NCBI RefSeq assembly: GCF_014192575.1
Contig: NZ_JACHYC010000013.1
Coordinates: forward strand, 1-64,000
Length of the DNA: 64,000 bases
Direction of reading: 5' to 3'
Source: Variovorax sp. Sphag1AA
GTDB lineage: Bacteria; Pseudomonadota; Gammaproteobacteria; Burkholderiales; Burkholderiaceae_C
The translations under genes were made by a program, and so were the position numbers. Shown piece after piece: positions 1 to 10,760 of the stretch (position 1 is its first letter; each line of letters opens with the position of its first letter). The notes below the pieces were generated by a model, which searched no databases, was not told the DNA's origin, and saw nothing but the letters and a program-made list of their open reading frames with translations.

Positions 1-483
1 GACATGGATGCGGACTACTACCTGGAGACCATCCGCACGGTGTTCCAGGAGTTCGACCTGGTCAACGGCACCTGGGAGGTGAAGAGTCCCGAGGGTGCTC
101 AGGAGCTGGTGCGTCCGCAGGACATCCGCTCGACCGGGCTGCTCACCATCGAAGGCGAGCTTGACGACATCTCGGGGGCCGGCCAGACGCGCGCCGCGCA
201 CGACCTGTGCACCGGCATCGTCTCGGAGGAACAGCGTCATCTCGAGGTCAAGGGCGCTGGGCACTACGGCATCTTCAGCGGCCGCCGGTGGCGCGAGAAG
301 GTGTATCCGCAGGTGACGGCATTCATCCTCGAGCACGACCAGCCGCAAACCCGCGCGCCGCAGTCGGTGCTGGCGCAGGAAGACGCGACGCCTGCGCCTT
401 CGAGGACGAAGAAGCGTGCGACGTCGGCCGCCGCACGCAAGACCGCGTCCCGCCCCCGCACATCCGCGCGCAAGTCGTCGTGA
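1..483 (+). CDS. phaZ: Intracellular polyhydroxybutyrate depolymerase, C-terminal part
   Basis: The gene is cut by the window start; 160 residues in frame remain, ending at TGA 481-483. The sequence resembles the C-terminal half of intracellular PHB depolymerases (alpha/beta hydrolases that release 3-hydroxybutyrate from storage granules). Visible are the strand TGLLTIEGELDDISG and the motif KGAGHYGIFSG, whose His would be the third member of the catalytic triad. The last ~35 residues form an Ala/Pro/Lys/Arg-rich basic tail (for example TKKRATSAAARK), which is not part of the hydrolase fold. The window also holds phaA, phaB and phaC, consistent with a PHB cycle. The nucleophile Ser lies outside the window, so activity cannot be judged. 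Confidence 0.8.
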   Translation, partial: DMDADYYLETIRTVFQEFDLVNGTWEVKSPEGAQELVRPQDIRSTGLLTIEGELDDISGAGQTRAAHDLCTGIVSEEQRHLEVKGAGHYGIFSGRRWREKVYPQVTAFILEHDQPQTRAPQSVLAQEDATPAPSRTKKRATSAAARKTASRPRTSARKSS

Positions 484-487
484 TGTC

Positions 488-1105
488 GTGAACCCGCTGG
501 CCACGCACCTTCTCGAGGTGCTGCCGCAAACGCAATGCACCCGTTGCGGCTATCCGGACTGTGCGGGATATGCCAAGGCAATCGAAGCCGGTGAGGCCGG
601 CATCAATCAATGCCCCCCTGGTGGGGCTGAAGGCGTCATTCGTCTCTCTCGATTGACCGGCAAGCCTGCCGGCCCGGTTGATCCACAGTTCGGCGTCGAA
701 GGACCGCGCATGCTTGCGGTCATCGATGAAGCCTGGTGCATCGGATGCACGCTTTGCCTCGACGCCTGTCCGACGGATGCAATCGTCGGAATCAACAAAC
801 GCATGCACACGGTGATTGAACCGCACTGCACCGGTTGCGAGCTCTGCATCCCCGTGTGTCCCGTCGACTGCATCTCGCTCGAAACCGTCACACCCGGCAA
901 GAGCGGCTGGCAGGCATGGTCCCAGACGCTCGCAGACCATGCTCGGCAGCGCTACGAGGCCCGCCAGCAACGCCTCGGCAAACGCGCCCCCGCAGAGGAA
1001 GCGGCGCCGCCCGCCGCCCCGGCAGACCGGAAACGCGCGATCATCGAGGCCGCGCTGGCGCGCGCACGCGCCGGCAAATCCAGCCCGGAGTCCGGAAAAC
1101 TATGA
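488..1105 (+). CDS. rnfB: RnfB/RsxB-type electron transport ferredoxin
   Basis: A 205-residue iron-sulfur protein of the RnfB family. The N-terminus carries a 4Fe-4S motif (CTRCGYPDCAGY followed by NQCPPGG), and the centre has two bacterial ferredoxin motifs, CIGCTLCLDACP and CTGCELCIPVCP. The C-terminal third is Ala/Pro/Arg-rich. There is no N-terminal membrane segment, and no other rnf/rsx genes are nearby, so it is a soluble stand-alone form of the kind common in beta-proteobacteria. GTG 488 is chosen because the conserved sequence (NPLATHLLEVLPQTQCTRCG) begins right after it; an ATG at 416 in frame would overlap the upstream gene. The stop overlaps the next start (ATGA). Electron partner unknown. 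Confidence 0.85.
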   Translation: MNPLATHLLEVLPQTQCTRCGYPDCAGYAKAIEAGEAGINQCPPGGAEGVIRLSRLTGKPAGPVDPQFGVEGPRMLAVIDEAWCIGCTLCLDACPTDAIVGINKRMHTVIEPHCTGCELCIPVCPVDCISLETVTPGKSGWQAWSQTLADHARQRYEARQQRLGKRAPAEEAAPPAAPADRKRAIIEAALARARAGKSSPESGKL

Positions 1106-1737
1106 GCATCGACACCCTCCTCCTCTTCGTCATTGCCTCGCTTGCGTTGGCGATCACGCCCGGCCCGACGATGTTGCTTGCGATGTCCAACGGCATTGCA
1201 GGAGGGATGCGCGCGGCGTCCTGGGGAATTGCGGGCGCATCGCTGGGCAGCACGATCGTGATCAGCACAGTCGCCCTCGGACTGGGCTCGATCCTGGCCG
1301 CGTCCGAGTACCTCTTCAATGCGATCCGTATCTTCGGCGTCGTCTACCTCGTATGGCTCGGCGTCAAGCTCTGGAGGGCTCAACCGACGGATGTCGCCTC
1401 CGAACTGACGGCTGCTGCTGCCAAACCGCTGCGCGGACGGCTCGCGCTGGCGCGCAGCCTGGCCGTCGCGTTGTCCAACCCGAAATCCCTGCTCTTCTTC
1501 GCGGCCTTCCTGCCCCAATTCGTGGACACGACCCGGCCTCAGGGCATGCAGTACCTGATTCTCGGCGCCGTCTTCGTATCCATCGACACCTGCGTGATGC
1601 TCGGCTACGCGATGGCCGGCACGCAGGCGGTGAGATGGCTGTCGCAGCGCAGCCTGCGCGCGCTCAACCGCGGTTGCGCGGCGGGGATGTGGCTGCTGGC
1701 CGCCACGCTGGCGGTCTGGCGCCGCCCTGGCGCTTGA
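1102..1737 (+). CDS. LysE/RhtB family amino-acid exporter
   Basis: A 211-residue integral membrane protein of the LysE/RhtB efflux family. The family signature ITPGPTMLLAMSNGIAGG lies in the first third, followed by GIAGASLGS, a second pair of hydrophobic segments (YLVWLGVKLW) and the NPKSLLFFAAFLPQFVD motif. About six hydrophobic segments are present, as usual. Such proteins export amino acids or their analogues; the substrate cannot be told from sequence. Its start overlaps the rnfB stop, so translation is probably coupled, though a functional link is not obvious. It converges with the minus-strand operon only 12 bp beyond its stop. Confidence 0.85.
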   Translation: MSIDTLLLFVIASLALAITPGPTMLLAMSNGIAGGMRAASWGIAGASLGSTIVISTVALGLGSILAASEYLFNAIRIFGVVYLVWLGVKLWRAQPTDVASELTAAAAKPLRGRLALARSLAVALSNPKSLLFFAAFLPQFVDTTRPQGMQYLILGAVFVSIDTCVMLGYAMAGTQAVRWLSQRSLRALNRGCAAGMWLLAATLAVWRRPGA

Positions 1738-1749
1738 CCGCACTCCTCA

Positions 1750-2226
1750 TCAGGCTGCGGCCAGCGCCGAGAAGGCCTTGACGACCTCAGGCGGCGCCTG
1801 AACCAGTTCAACCAGCACGCCCTCGCCGGCAATCGGAAACTCCTCATTGCCCTTCGGATGGAGGAAGCAGATGTCGAAGCCGGCCGCGCCCTTGCGAATG
1901 CCGCCCGGCGCAAAGCGCACGCCCTGTGCCGTGAGCCATTCGACCGCACGAGGCAGATCGTCGATCCACAAGCCCACGTGATTCAGCGGCGTCGTGTGGA
2001 CGGCGGGCTTCTTCTCCGGGTCGAGCGGTTGCATCAGATCGACCTCGACCTTGAAAGGCCCGCTGCCCATCGCGCAGATGTCTTCATCGACGTTCTCGCG
2101 TTCGCTCTTGAACGTGCCGGTGACTTCGAGCCCCAGCATCTCGACCCAGAGCTTGCGCAAACGCAGCTTGTCGGGCCCGCCGATCGCGATCTGCTGGACG
2201 CCCAGCACCTTGAACGGCCGTTCCAT
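1750..2226 (-). CDS. VOC-superfamily protein, probable methylmalonyl-CoA epimerase
   Basis: A 158-residue vicinal-oxygen-chelate protein, last gene of the propionyl-CoA operon. Two beta-alpha-beta modules are visible, with candidate metal ligands in KVEVDLMQP, LNHVGLW and VLVELVQ. By position it should interconvert (S)- and (R)-methylmalonyl-CoA between the carboxylase and the mutase. Odd point: the first ligand, usually His in a DHIGIAV-like strand, is replaced by Gln (VQQIAIGGP). The ATG at 2226 overlaps the pccA stop (TGATG); a GTG one codon earlier (2229) is also possible. It might instead act on another acyl-CoA or glyoxalase-type substrate, so the epimerase role is inference from context. 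Confidence 0.75.
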   Translation of the reverse strand: MERPFKVLGVQQIAIGGPDKLRLRKLWVEMLGLEVTGTFKSERENVDEDICAMGSGPFKVEVDLMQPLDPEKKPAVHTTPLNHVGLWIDDLPRAVEWLTAQGVRFAPGGIRKGAAGFDICFLHPKGNEEFPIAGEGVLVELVQAPPEVVKAFSALAAA

Positions 2227-4274
2227 CACGCGAACTCCAGAATCACCTGATCGACCGAGAGCGATTCGCCCTTGGCGGCCGCGATATTGCCGACCACACC
2301 GTCGTGCGCCGCGAACAGCACGTTTTCCATCTTCATGGCCTCGATCACCGCAAGCTTCTCGCCCGCCTGCACCCGCTGACCCGGCTGCACGGCCACCTCG
2401 ACGAGCAACCCCGGCATCGGCGACATCAGGAACTTGCTGAGATCCGGCGGCGCCTTGTAGGGCATCAACTCGAGCAGGCGCGCGCCAAGCGGCGACAGCA
2501 CCATCGCCTCGATCTGCGTCCCGTTGTGGGAGATGCGAAGCGCCAGCGGATTCTTGCCCGCGCCGCGCTCGACCTGCGCCGTGAAGACGCGCCCGTTGAC
2601 CGAGCCCTCGACGCGGATGCTGCCGAGCGGCGCCTTGCTGTCGATCTTGTAGCTGTTCGAACCCACGGTGATAGCGCTCGAGCCCGTCTGACCGTGGAAG
2701 TCGGTGACCGACACCGGCTTGTGAATATGCTTCCCGCTCTCGTCCAGCACGACCACCACGAACTGCTCGCCGACCTTCACGCCGTGGCCTTCGAGTTGAC
2801 CGCTGATGCCGGAAGCGCGAGCCCGGTAACGGCGATTCATGTACGCGGCAAGCGCGACCAGGAAATCCGGATCGTCATGCGGCACGTCTTCCGCATGGAA
2901 GCCCTTGCCGTAGTGCTCTGCGATGAAGCCGGTGTTGAAGTCCCCGCTCACGAATTTCGGATGCGCCAGCAGCGCCGCCTGGAACGGGATGTTGCTATTG
3001 ATGCCGCGGATCACGAACCCGTTGAGCGCCTCGCGCATCATCGAGATCGCATGGGCGCGGTCACGCCCGTGCACGATCAGCTTGGCGATCATCGAGTCGT
3101 AGAACATCGGGATCTCACCGCCGTCGTACACGCCGGTGTCGACCCGCACGCCGTAGAGATGCTCGGTGTCAGCCGAGAACATCGTCTCCTTCGGCGGCTG
3201 GAAGCGCACCAGGCGCCCCGTCGAAGGCAGGAAGTTCCGGAACGGATCTTCAGCGTTGATCCGGCATTCGATCGCCCAGCCGTTGCGCTTCACGTCCTGC
3301 TGCGACAGCGGCAGCTTCTCGCCGGCCGCAACGCGGATCATCAGTTCCACCAGATCCAGACCGGTGATGGCCTCGGTCACCGGATGCTCCACCTGCAGCC
3401 GGGTGTTCATTTCGAGGAAGTAGAAGCTCTGGTCCTTGCCGACCACGAACTCCACCGTGCCTGCGCTCTGGTACTTCACCGCCTTGGCGAGCGCCACCGC
3501 CTGCTCACCCATCGCCTTGCGCGTCGCATCACTGATGAACGGCGAAGGCGCTTCTTCGATTACCTTCTGGTGCCGGCGCTGGATCGAGCATTCGCGCTCG
3601 TTCAGGTAGATCACATTGCCCTGCGAATCGCCAAGCACCTGGATCTCGATATGGCGCGGCTCTTCGACGAACTTCTCGATGAAGACGCGGTCGTCGCCGA
3701 AGCTGTTGCGCGCTTCATTGCGGCACGAGGTGAAGCCCTCGAACGCATCCTTGTCGTTGAACGCGACACGCAGGCCCTTGCCACCGCCACCAGCCGACGC
3801 CTTGATCATCACGGGGTAGCCGATGTCCTTGGCGATCTCGACGGCGCGCTCGGCCGAATCGATTGCGTCGTTCCAGCCGGGAATCGTGTTGACCTTGGCT
3901 TCGCCCGCGAGCTTCTTCGAGGCAATCTTGTCGCCCATGGCTGCGATCGAATAGTGCTTGGGGCCGATGAAGACGATGCCCTCTTCTTCCACCTTGCGCG
4001 CGAAGGCTTCGTTCTCGGACAGGAAGCCGTAGCCGGGATGCACCGCCTCGGCGCCGGTCTTCTTGCAGGCCGCGATGATGCGGTCGGCCTGCAGATAGCT
4101 CTCGCGGCTGGGCGATGCGCCGATGTGCACGGCTTCATCGGCGAGCTCGACGTGGCGCGCTTCCTTGTCGGCATCGGAATAGACGGCCACCGTGAGGATG
4201 CCCATCTTCTTTGCCGTCTTGATGACGCGGCAAGCAATCTCTCCGCGATTGGCGATCAAAATTTTCTTGAACAT
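2226..4274 (-). CDS. pccA: Propionyl/acetyl-CoA carboxylase biotin-containing alpha subunit
   Basis: A 682-residue acyl-CoA carboxylase alpha chain. Order: biotin carboxylase N-domain (MFKKILIANRGEIACRV), ATP-grasp with Gly-rich loop KASAGGGGKGL at residues ~158-168, the ERECSIQRRHQKVIEEAPSP segment, then a linker and a C-terminal biotinyl domain with AMKM (biotinylated Lys ~648). It carboxylates biotin with bicarbonate and ATP; PccB transfers the carboxyl to propionyl-CoA. ATG 4274 is chosen because homology begins there; upstream in-frame codons do not look like protein. It lies 20 bp downstream of pccB on the same strand. Substrate preference for propionyl-CoA is inferred from the adjacent mutase genes. 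Confidence 0.93.
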   Translation of the reverse strand: MFKKILIANRGEIACRVIKTAKKMGILTVAVYSDADKEARHVELADEAVHIGASPSRESYLQADRIIAACKKTGAEAVHPGYGFLSENEAFARKVEEEGIVFIGPKHYSIAAMGDKIASKKLAGEAKVNTIPGWNDAIDSAERAVEIAKDIGYPVMIKASAGGGGKGLRVAFNDKDAFEGFTSCRNEARNSFGDDRVFIEKFVEEPRHIEIQVLGDSQGNVIYLNERECSIQRRHQKVIEEAPSPFISDATRKAMGEQAVALAKAVKYQSAGTVEFVVGKDQSFYFLEMNTRLQVEHPVTEAITGLDLVELMIRVAAGEKLPLSQQDVKRNGWAIECRINAEDPFRNFLPSTGRLVRFQPPKETMFSADTEHLYGVRVDTGVYDGGEIPMFYDSMIAKLIVHGRDRAHAISMMREALNGFVIRGINSNIPFQAALLAHPKFVSGDFNTGFIAEHYGKGFHAEDVPHDDPDFLVALAAYMNRRYRARASGISGQLEGHGVKVGEQFVVVVLDESGKHIHKPVSVTDFHGQTGSSAITVGSNSYKIDSKAPLGSIRVEGSVNGRVFTAQVERGAGKNPLALRISHNGTQIEAMVLSPLGARLLELMPYKAPPDLSKFLMSPMPGLLVEVAVQPGQRVQAGEKLAVIEAMKMENVLFAAHDGVVGNIAAAKGESLSVDQVILEFA

Positions 4275-4294
4275 GTTTCTTCTCTCTCGCGCGC

Positions 4295-5884
4295 TCAGAG
4301 GGGGATGTTGCCGTGCTTGCGCCACGGGTTCTCAAGCTTCTTCTCGCGCAGCATGACGAGGCTGCGGCAGATGCGTTTGCGGGTTTCGCTCGGCAGGACC
4401 ACGTCGTCGATGTAGCCACGCGCGCCAGCCACGAACGGGTTCGCGAAGCGCGCCTTGTATTCGGCTTCGCGCGCAGCGAGCTTCTCGGGGTCGTTCTTGT
4501 CTTCGCGGAAGATGATCTCCACCGCGCCCTTCGCGCCCATCACCGCGATCTCGGCGCGCGGCCAGGCGAGGTTGACGTCACCGCGCAGATGCTTCGAAGC
4601 CATCACGTCGTACGCACCGCCATAGGCCTTGCGCGTGATGACCGTGATCTTCGGCACCGTGCACTCGGCATACGCATAGAGCAGCTTCGCACCGTGCTTG
4701 ATGATGCCGCCGTACTCCTGGCTGGTGCCGGGCATGAAGCCGGGCACGTCGACGAAGGTGACGACCGGGATGTTGAACGCATCGCAGAAGCGCACGAAGC
4801 GTGCTGCCTTGATCGACGACTTGATGTCCAGGCAACCGGCCAGCACCAGCGGCTGGTTGGCGACGATGCCCACGCTCTGGCCTTCCATGCGCGCGAAGCC
4901 GATCACGATGTTCTTCGCGTAGTCGGGCTGCAACTCGAAGAAGTCGCCGTCATCGACCACCTTGAGGATCAGCTCCTTCATGTCGTACGGCTTGTTCGGG
5001 TTGTCCGGCACCAGCGTGTCGAGCGACAGGTCGGCGCGGTCGGCCGGATCGCCGCTCGGGCGCACCGGGGGCTTCTCGCGGTTGTTGAGCGGCAGGTAGT
5101 TGTAGAGGCGGCGCAGCATCATCAGCGCCTCGACGTCGTTCTCGAACGCCATGTCGGCGACGCCGCTCTTGGTGGTGTGGGTCGACGCGCCGCCGAGTTC
5201 CTCGGCCGTCACGTCCTCGTGCGTCACCGTCTTCACGACTTCGGGACCGGTCACGAACATGTACGAGCTGTCCTTCACCATGAAGATGAAGTCGGTCATG
5301 GCGGGCGAATACACCGCACCGCCCGCGCACGGGCCCATGATCATGCTGATCTGCGGCACCACGCCAGAGGCCATCACGTTGCGCTGGAACACCTCGGCAT
5401 AGCCACCGAGCGAGGCCACGCCTTCCTGGATGCGCGCGCCGCCCGAATCGTTGAGGCCGATCACCGGTGCACCGACCTTCATCGCCTGGTCCATCACCTT
5501 GCAGATCTTCTCGGCATGCGCCTCGCTCAGCGCACCGCCGAAGACGGTGAAGTCCTGGCTGAAGACGAACACCAGTCGGCCGTTGATCATCCCGTAGCCG
5601 GTGACCACACCGTCACCCGGGATCTTGTTGTCGGCCATGCCGAAGTCGCTGGAGCGGTGCTCGACGAACATGTCCCACTCTTCGAAGGTGTTGTCGTCGA
5701 GGAGCAGTTCGATGCGCTCGCGCGCCGTCAGCTTGCCCTTGGCATGTTGTGAGTCGATGCGTTTCTGTCCACCGCCGAGGCGCGCCTGATCGCGGCGCTT
5801 TTCGAGTTCTTCGAGGATTTCTTTCATGGCTTGCTGGTTGTCGGAGTTGATCTTGTTGGGTGTCGGGTTCTTGGCTTTCGGCAT
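4295..5884 (-). CDS. pccB: Propionyl-CoA carboxylase carboxyltransferase beta subunit
   Basis: A carboxyltransferase of the AccD-like PccB family, 529 residues from ATG 5884 or 510 from the internal ATG 5827 (MKEILEELEKRRDQAR), which matches the usual family start. The crotonase-fold halves show DSGGARIQEGVASLGGYAEVF and PCAGGAVYSPAMTDF in the N-half, and DVPGFMPGTSQEYGG and ITRKAYGGAYDVMASK in the C-half, the acyl-CoA and carboxybiotin oxyanion-hole regions. It transfers the carboxyl group from PccA biotin to propionyl-CoA to give methylmalonyl-CoA. It sits between meaB (10 bp gap when ATG 5884 is used) and pccA in one minus-strand operon. Confidence 0.93.
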   Translation of the reverse strand: MPKAKNPTPNKINSDNQQAMKEILEELEKRRDQARLGGGQKRIDSQHAKGKLTARERIELLLDDNTFEEWDMFVEHRSSDFGMADNKIPGDGVVTGYGMINGRLVFVFSQDFTVFGGALSEAHAEKICKVMDQAMKVGAPVIGLNDSGGARIQEGVASLGGYAEVFQRNVMASGVVPQISMIMGPCAGGAVYSPAMTDFIFMVKDSSYMFVTGPEVVKTVTHEDVTAEELGGASTHTTKSGVADMAFENDVEALMMLRRLYNYLPLNNREKPPVRPSGDPADRADLSLDTLVPDNPNKPYDMKELILKVVDDGDFFELQPDYAKNIVIGFARMEGQSVGIVANQPLVLAGCLDIKSSIKAARFVRFCDAFNIPVVTFVDVPGFMPGTSQEYGGIIKHGAKLLYAYAECTVPKITVITRKAYGGAYDVMASKHLRGDVNLAWPRAEIAVMGAKGAVEIIFREDKNDPEKLAAREAEYKARFANPFVAGARGYIDDVVLPSETRKRICRSLVMLREKKLENPWRKHGNIPL

Positions 5885-5894
5885 GGGCGGCAGG

Positions 5895-6941
5895 CTACGC
5901 CTGTCCGGCCTGTGACGCCAGAAGATTGCGCGCCGCCGTCGAAGCGGGAAGCGTGCCCGCCGCGACCTGGGCGATGGCTTGCGGCAGCAGTTCTCGCACG
6001 GCCGGATGCTGACGGAACGCCTGCTTGAGGCCGGCGTCGATACGCTCCCACATCCATGCGAGCGCCTGCTTTTCGCGGCGCGTGGCGAGACGGCCGTTGG
6101 TCGTTTGCAATGACTTGAATTCGAGGACGGCTTCCCAGAAGGCGTCGACGCCGGTGCCGTTCAGCGCGCTGAGCTGGATCACTTTCGGCTGCCACTGCGC
6201 CTCAGGCGTTGCCACCCCGTGCGCGGCATGAACAACATGTGCATGCGCCGGGTTGCCGTGATGCCCGAAAAGCCGCAGCGCCGAAGTGATCTGCGCCTGC
6301 GCGCGCGTGGCGGCGTCCTTGTCCAGATCCGCCTTGTTGATGACGACCAGGTCGGCAAGCTCCATCACGCCCTTCTTGATGGCCTGCAGGTCGTCACCGG
6401 CGTTCGGCAGTTGCAGCAGCACGAACATGTCCGTCATGCCCGAAACCGCGGTTTCGCTCTGGCCGACGCCGACCGTCTCGACGATCACGATGTCGTAGCC
6501 CGCGGCTTCGCACACCAGCATCGCCTCGCGCGTCTTCTCGGCGACGCCGCCGAGCGTGCCCGACGAAGGGCTGGGCCGGATGTAGGCACGCTCGTCAACC
6601 GAGAGCTTCTCCATGCGCGTCTTGTCGCCGAGGATGGAGCCGCCCGACACCGTCGACGAGGGATCGATGGTCAGCACGGCCACGCGGTGTCCTCGACCGA
6701 TCAGGTACAGCCCGAGTGCTTCGATGAAGGTCGACTTGCCGACACCCGGCACGCCGGAGATGCCGAGCCTGAACGACTTGCCGGTGTGCGGCAACAAGGC
6801 GGTCAGAAGCTCGTCGGCCTGCGCACGATGGTCGGTGCGAGTCGATTCGAGCAGCGTGATCGTCTTCGCGATCGCACGGCGCTGCGCAGGACCTTCCGAC
6901 GTCACCACGGATTCGACAGTGACGGGTGATCGAACCGGCAT
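5895..6941 (-). CDS. meaB: Methylmalonyl-CoA mutase GTPase chaperone MeaB (ArgK)
   Basis: A 348-residue P-loop G3E-type GTPase. The Walker A loop GVPGVGKSTF, the switch motif ETVGVGQSE and the base-recognition NKAD are all present. MeaB gates loading of adenosylcobalamin and protects methylmalonyl-CoA mutase from inactivation; the older name ArgK reflects a withdrawn arginine-transport role. ATG 6941 is chosen (MPVRSPVTVESV); it starts 2 bp after the mutase stop, which strongly suggests coupled expression. Position between mutase and carboxylase genes supports the chaperone role. Confidence 0.92.
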   Translation of the reverse strand: MPVRSPVTVESVVTSEGPAQRRAIAKTITLLESTRTDHRAQADELLTALLPHTGKSFRLGISGVPGVGKSTFIEALGLYLIGRGHRVAVLTIDPSSTVSGGSILGDKTRMEKLSVDERAYIRPSPSSGTLGGVAEKTREAMLVCEAAGYDIVIVETVGVGQSETAVSGMTDMFVLLQLPNAGDDLQAIKKGVMELADLVVINKADLDKDAATRAQAQITSALRLFGHHGNPAHAHVVHAAHGVATPEAQWQPKVIQLSALNGTGVDAFWEAVLEFKSLQTTNGRLATRREKQALAWMWERIDAGLKQAFRQHPAVRELLPQAIAQVAAGTLPASTAARNLLASQAGQA

Positions 6942-6943
6942 GC

Positions 6944-9103
<2,160 letters not shown>

Positions 9104-9172
9104 GGCGCCGTTTTCTGTGGTCGGTCGGGTCTCGGGGATGCGCGCGCTGAGGCGCTGCTCGGAATGTTCGGG

Positions 9173-9202
9173 AGTCTACTCCATCCGTAATTATTAATTC
9201 AA
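9173..9202 (-). promoter_or_regulatory. Candidate promoter of the mutase/carboxylase operon
   Basis: Read on the minus strand, TTGAAT (9197-9202) and TAGACT (9173-9178) are separated by 18 bp. The palindrome AATTATTAATT (9189-9199) overlaps the -35 element and would be a plausible binding site for the divergent GntR protein. The surrounding 30 bp are clearly AT-rich against the GC-rich background. Assignment is by eye only. Confidence 0.4.
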
Positions 9203-9230
9203 ACCAATTTTTTGGGGTACAGTTCTAACC

Positions 9231-9878
9231 ATGTCAGCCGCCACCCTTACCCCCCGTGCGCTCTACGAAGAAGTCGCCGAACTGCTTCGCCAGCGCATCT
9301 TCAAGCGCGAGCTCGAACCGGGAAGCTGGATCGACGAGCTCAAGCTGGCCGAGGAATACGGCATCAGCCGCACGCCCCTGCGCGAGGCGCTCAAGGTGCT
9401 CGCCGCCGAGGGCCTCGTGACGATGAAGGTGCGTCGTGGCGCCTATGTGACCGAGGTCTCCGAAAAGGATCTGGCCGACGTCTATCACCTGCTGAGCCTG
9501 CTGGAGAGCGATGCCGCCGGCGTTGTCGCAGCGCGCGCAACCGACGCCGAGCTCGCCGAGCTCGAAGCACTTCATGCCGAGCTCGAAGCCGCAGCAAGGC
9601 CGGGCAAGGTGGATCGGGAAAACTTCTTTGCGATCAACGAGCGTTTTCACATGCGCCTGCTCGCGATCGCCAACAACCGCTGGCGCGATCAGGTCGTGGC
9701 CGACCTGCGCAAGGTGATGAAGCTCAATCGCCACAACTCGCTGCTCAAGTCGGGGCGCATCGACGAGTCGCTGAAGGAGCATCGCGCGGTCATGGCCGCC
9801 ATCAAGGAACGCGATTCAGCCGGCGCGATGGCCCGGATGCAGCAGCACTTCCTCAACGGGCTCGAAGCCGCGGCCTGA
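9231..9878 (+). CDS. GntR family (FCD domain) transcriptional regulator
   Basis: A 215-residue regulator: winged helix-turn-helix at ~10-75 (ELEPGSWIDELKLAEEYGIS, TPLREALKVLAAEGLV) and an all-helical FCD effector domain at ~90-205 with the usual Asp/His residues (for example NERFHMRLLAIANN). FCD proteins bind small organic acids and release DNA. It is divergent from the mutase operon and is its likely repressor. There is no Shine-Dalgarno sequence before ATG 9231, and a -10-like TACAGT (9218-9223) sits so close that the mRNA may be leaderless. It converges with the iclR gene with 6 bp between stops. Confidence 0.88.
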   Translation: MSAATLTPRALYEEVAELLRQRIFKRELEPGSWIDELKLAEEYGISRTPLREALKVLAAEGLVTMKVRRGAYVTEVSEKDLADVYHLLSLLESDAAGVVAARATDAELAELEALHAELEAAARPGKVDRENFFAINERFHMRLLAIANNRWRDQVVADLRKVMKLNRHNSLLKSGRIDESLKEHRAVMAAIKERDSAGAMARMQQHFLNGLEAAA

Positions 9879-9884
9879 CGGCGA

Positions 9885-10715
9885 TCAACTGGCTTCGGGC
9901 GCAGCGATGCCCATCTCGGCGTTGATCTGCTGCACGGTTTCGAGAAGGCGCGGTGCGATGCGTCCCACCATCGTCTCCCTCGGAAGCAAGTAAGCCGGGC
10001 CGCCGCAACTCACCGCATACCGTTCGCCGCGCGGGCCACGCAGCGCGAAACCCAGCGCATGGATGTGCGGATGCCATTCGCCGTACGACGCGCAGTAGCC
10101 CAGCCGCGCATGCTCTTCGATGCCGGCCAGGATGCGCGGCTCCAGTTCAGCCCAGTTCTCCCCGCTCGCCAGCTTGATCTGCCCAAGCAACTCGTCGCGC
10201 TCCGCCGGCGGCAGCGCTGCGAGATACGCGCGCCCGGCGGCCGACGTCGCGATCGTCATACGCGATCCGACTTCGATGCGCGAGGTGATCAGTGCCGTGC
10301 GAGGTCGGATCGAATCGATGATGAGCATGTCCAGTTCATCCCGCACCCCGACATGAACACTGGCGCCCGCGAACTCGGCGAGCTCGTTGAGATGCGGCCG
10401 CGCCAATGAGCGCAGATCGAAGTGCCGCAGATAGCGCGTACTCATGTCCAGCAACGCGGGGCCGAGGGTGAATCGCTCCGTATCAGCCGATTGCCTCAGG
10501 TAGCCGTTGGCGACCAGTGTGGCGGCCAGACGGGAAACAGTGGCCTTCGGAATCCCGGTTGCATCCGCCAGATCGCGATTGCTGAGCGGACCCGCGGCGT
10601 CACCGACCACCTTCAGCACGGCCAAGCCGCGCGCCAGTGCAGTCACCTCGTCCTTTCCGGACCCACCGAGCGGCTCGGTTGTCGATTCGGCCATTTTTTC
10701 AAAACGATGTTTCAT
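9885..10715 (-). CDS. IclR family transcriptional regulator
   Basis: A 276-residue IclR-type regulator. The N-terminal winged HTH (~22-85) contains LSNRDLADATGIPKATVSRL; the C-terminal effector domain shows YGEWHPHIHALGFALRGPRG and the family's typical terminal helix. ATG 10715 has a weak GAGA ribosome site; ATG 10694 (MAESTTEPLGG) is an alternative. A direct repeat at 10698-10716 overlaps the first codons, consistent with autoregulation. Divergent from the TctC receptor and dioxygenase genes, which it probably controls in response to their substrate. Confidence 0.88.
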   Translation of the reverse strand: MKHRFEKMAESTTEPLGGSGKDEVTALARGLAVLKVVGDAAGPLSNRDLADATGIPKATVSRLAATLVANGYLRQSADTERFTLGPALLDMSTRYLRHFDLRSLARPHLNELAEFAGASVHVGVRDELDMLIIDSIRPRTALITSRIEVGSRMTIATSAAGRAYLAALPPAERDELLGQIKLASGENWAELEPRILAGIEEHARLGYCASYGEWHPHIHALGFALRGPRGERYAVSCGGPAYLLPRETMVGRIAPRLLETVQQINAEMGIAAPEAS

Positions 10716-10716
10716 A
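10698..10716. promoter_or_regulatory. Operator-like repeat 1 (iclR side)
   Basis: The 19-mer TTCAAAACGATGTTTCATA recurs at 10761-10779 with 16 of 19 bases identical. It contains the small inverted repeat AAAC-GAT-GTTT. It covers the iclR start codon, so a bound protein would block iclR expression. Binding by the IclR protein is inference. Confidence 0.55.
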
Positions 10717-10732
10717 TTTTCTCAAAAAGTCG

Positions 10733-10760
10733 TTGACGCGCGTCAAGCGCTCGCTATTAT
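10733..10760 (+). promoter_or_regulatory. Sigma-70 type promoter for the TctC/dioxygenase genes
   Basis: TTGACG (10733-10738) and TATTAT (10755-10760) are spaced by 16 bp, close to consensus, and are followed directly by operator-like repeat 2 over the expected transcription start. The start codon of the TctC gene is at 10787, giving a leader of about 20 nucleotides with no clear ribosome-binding site. Confidence 0.65.

Noticed and set aside
2304..4415. A 703-codon open frame opposite pccA
   Set aside because: Typical antisense frame in GC-rich DNA, His/Arg/Asp-rich, no family resemblance.
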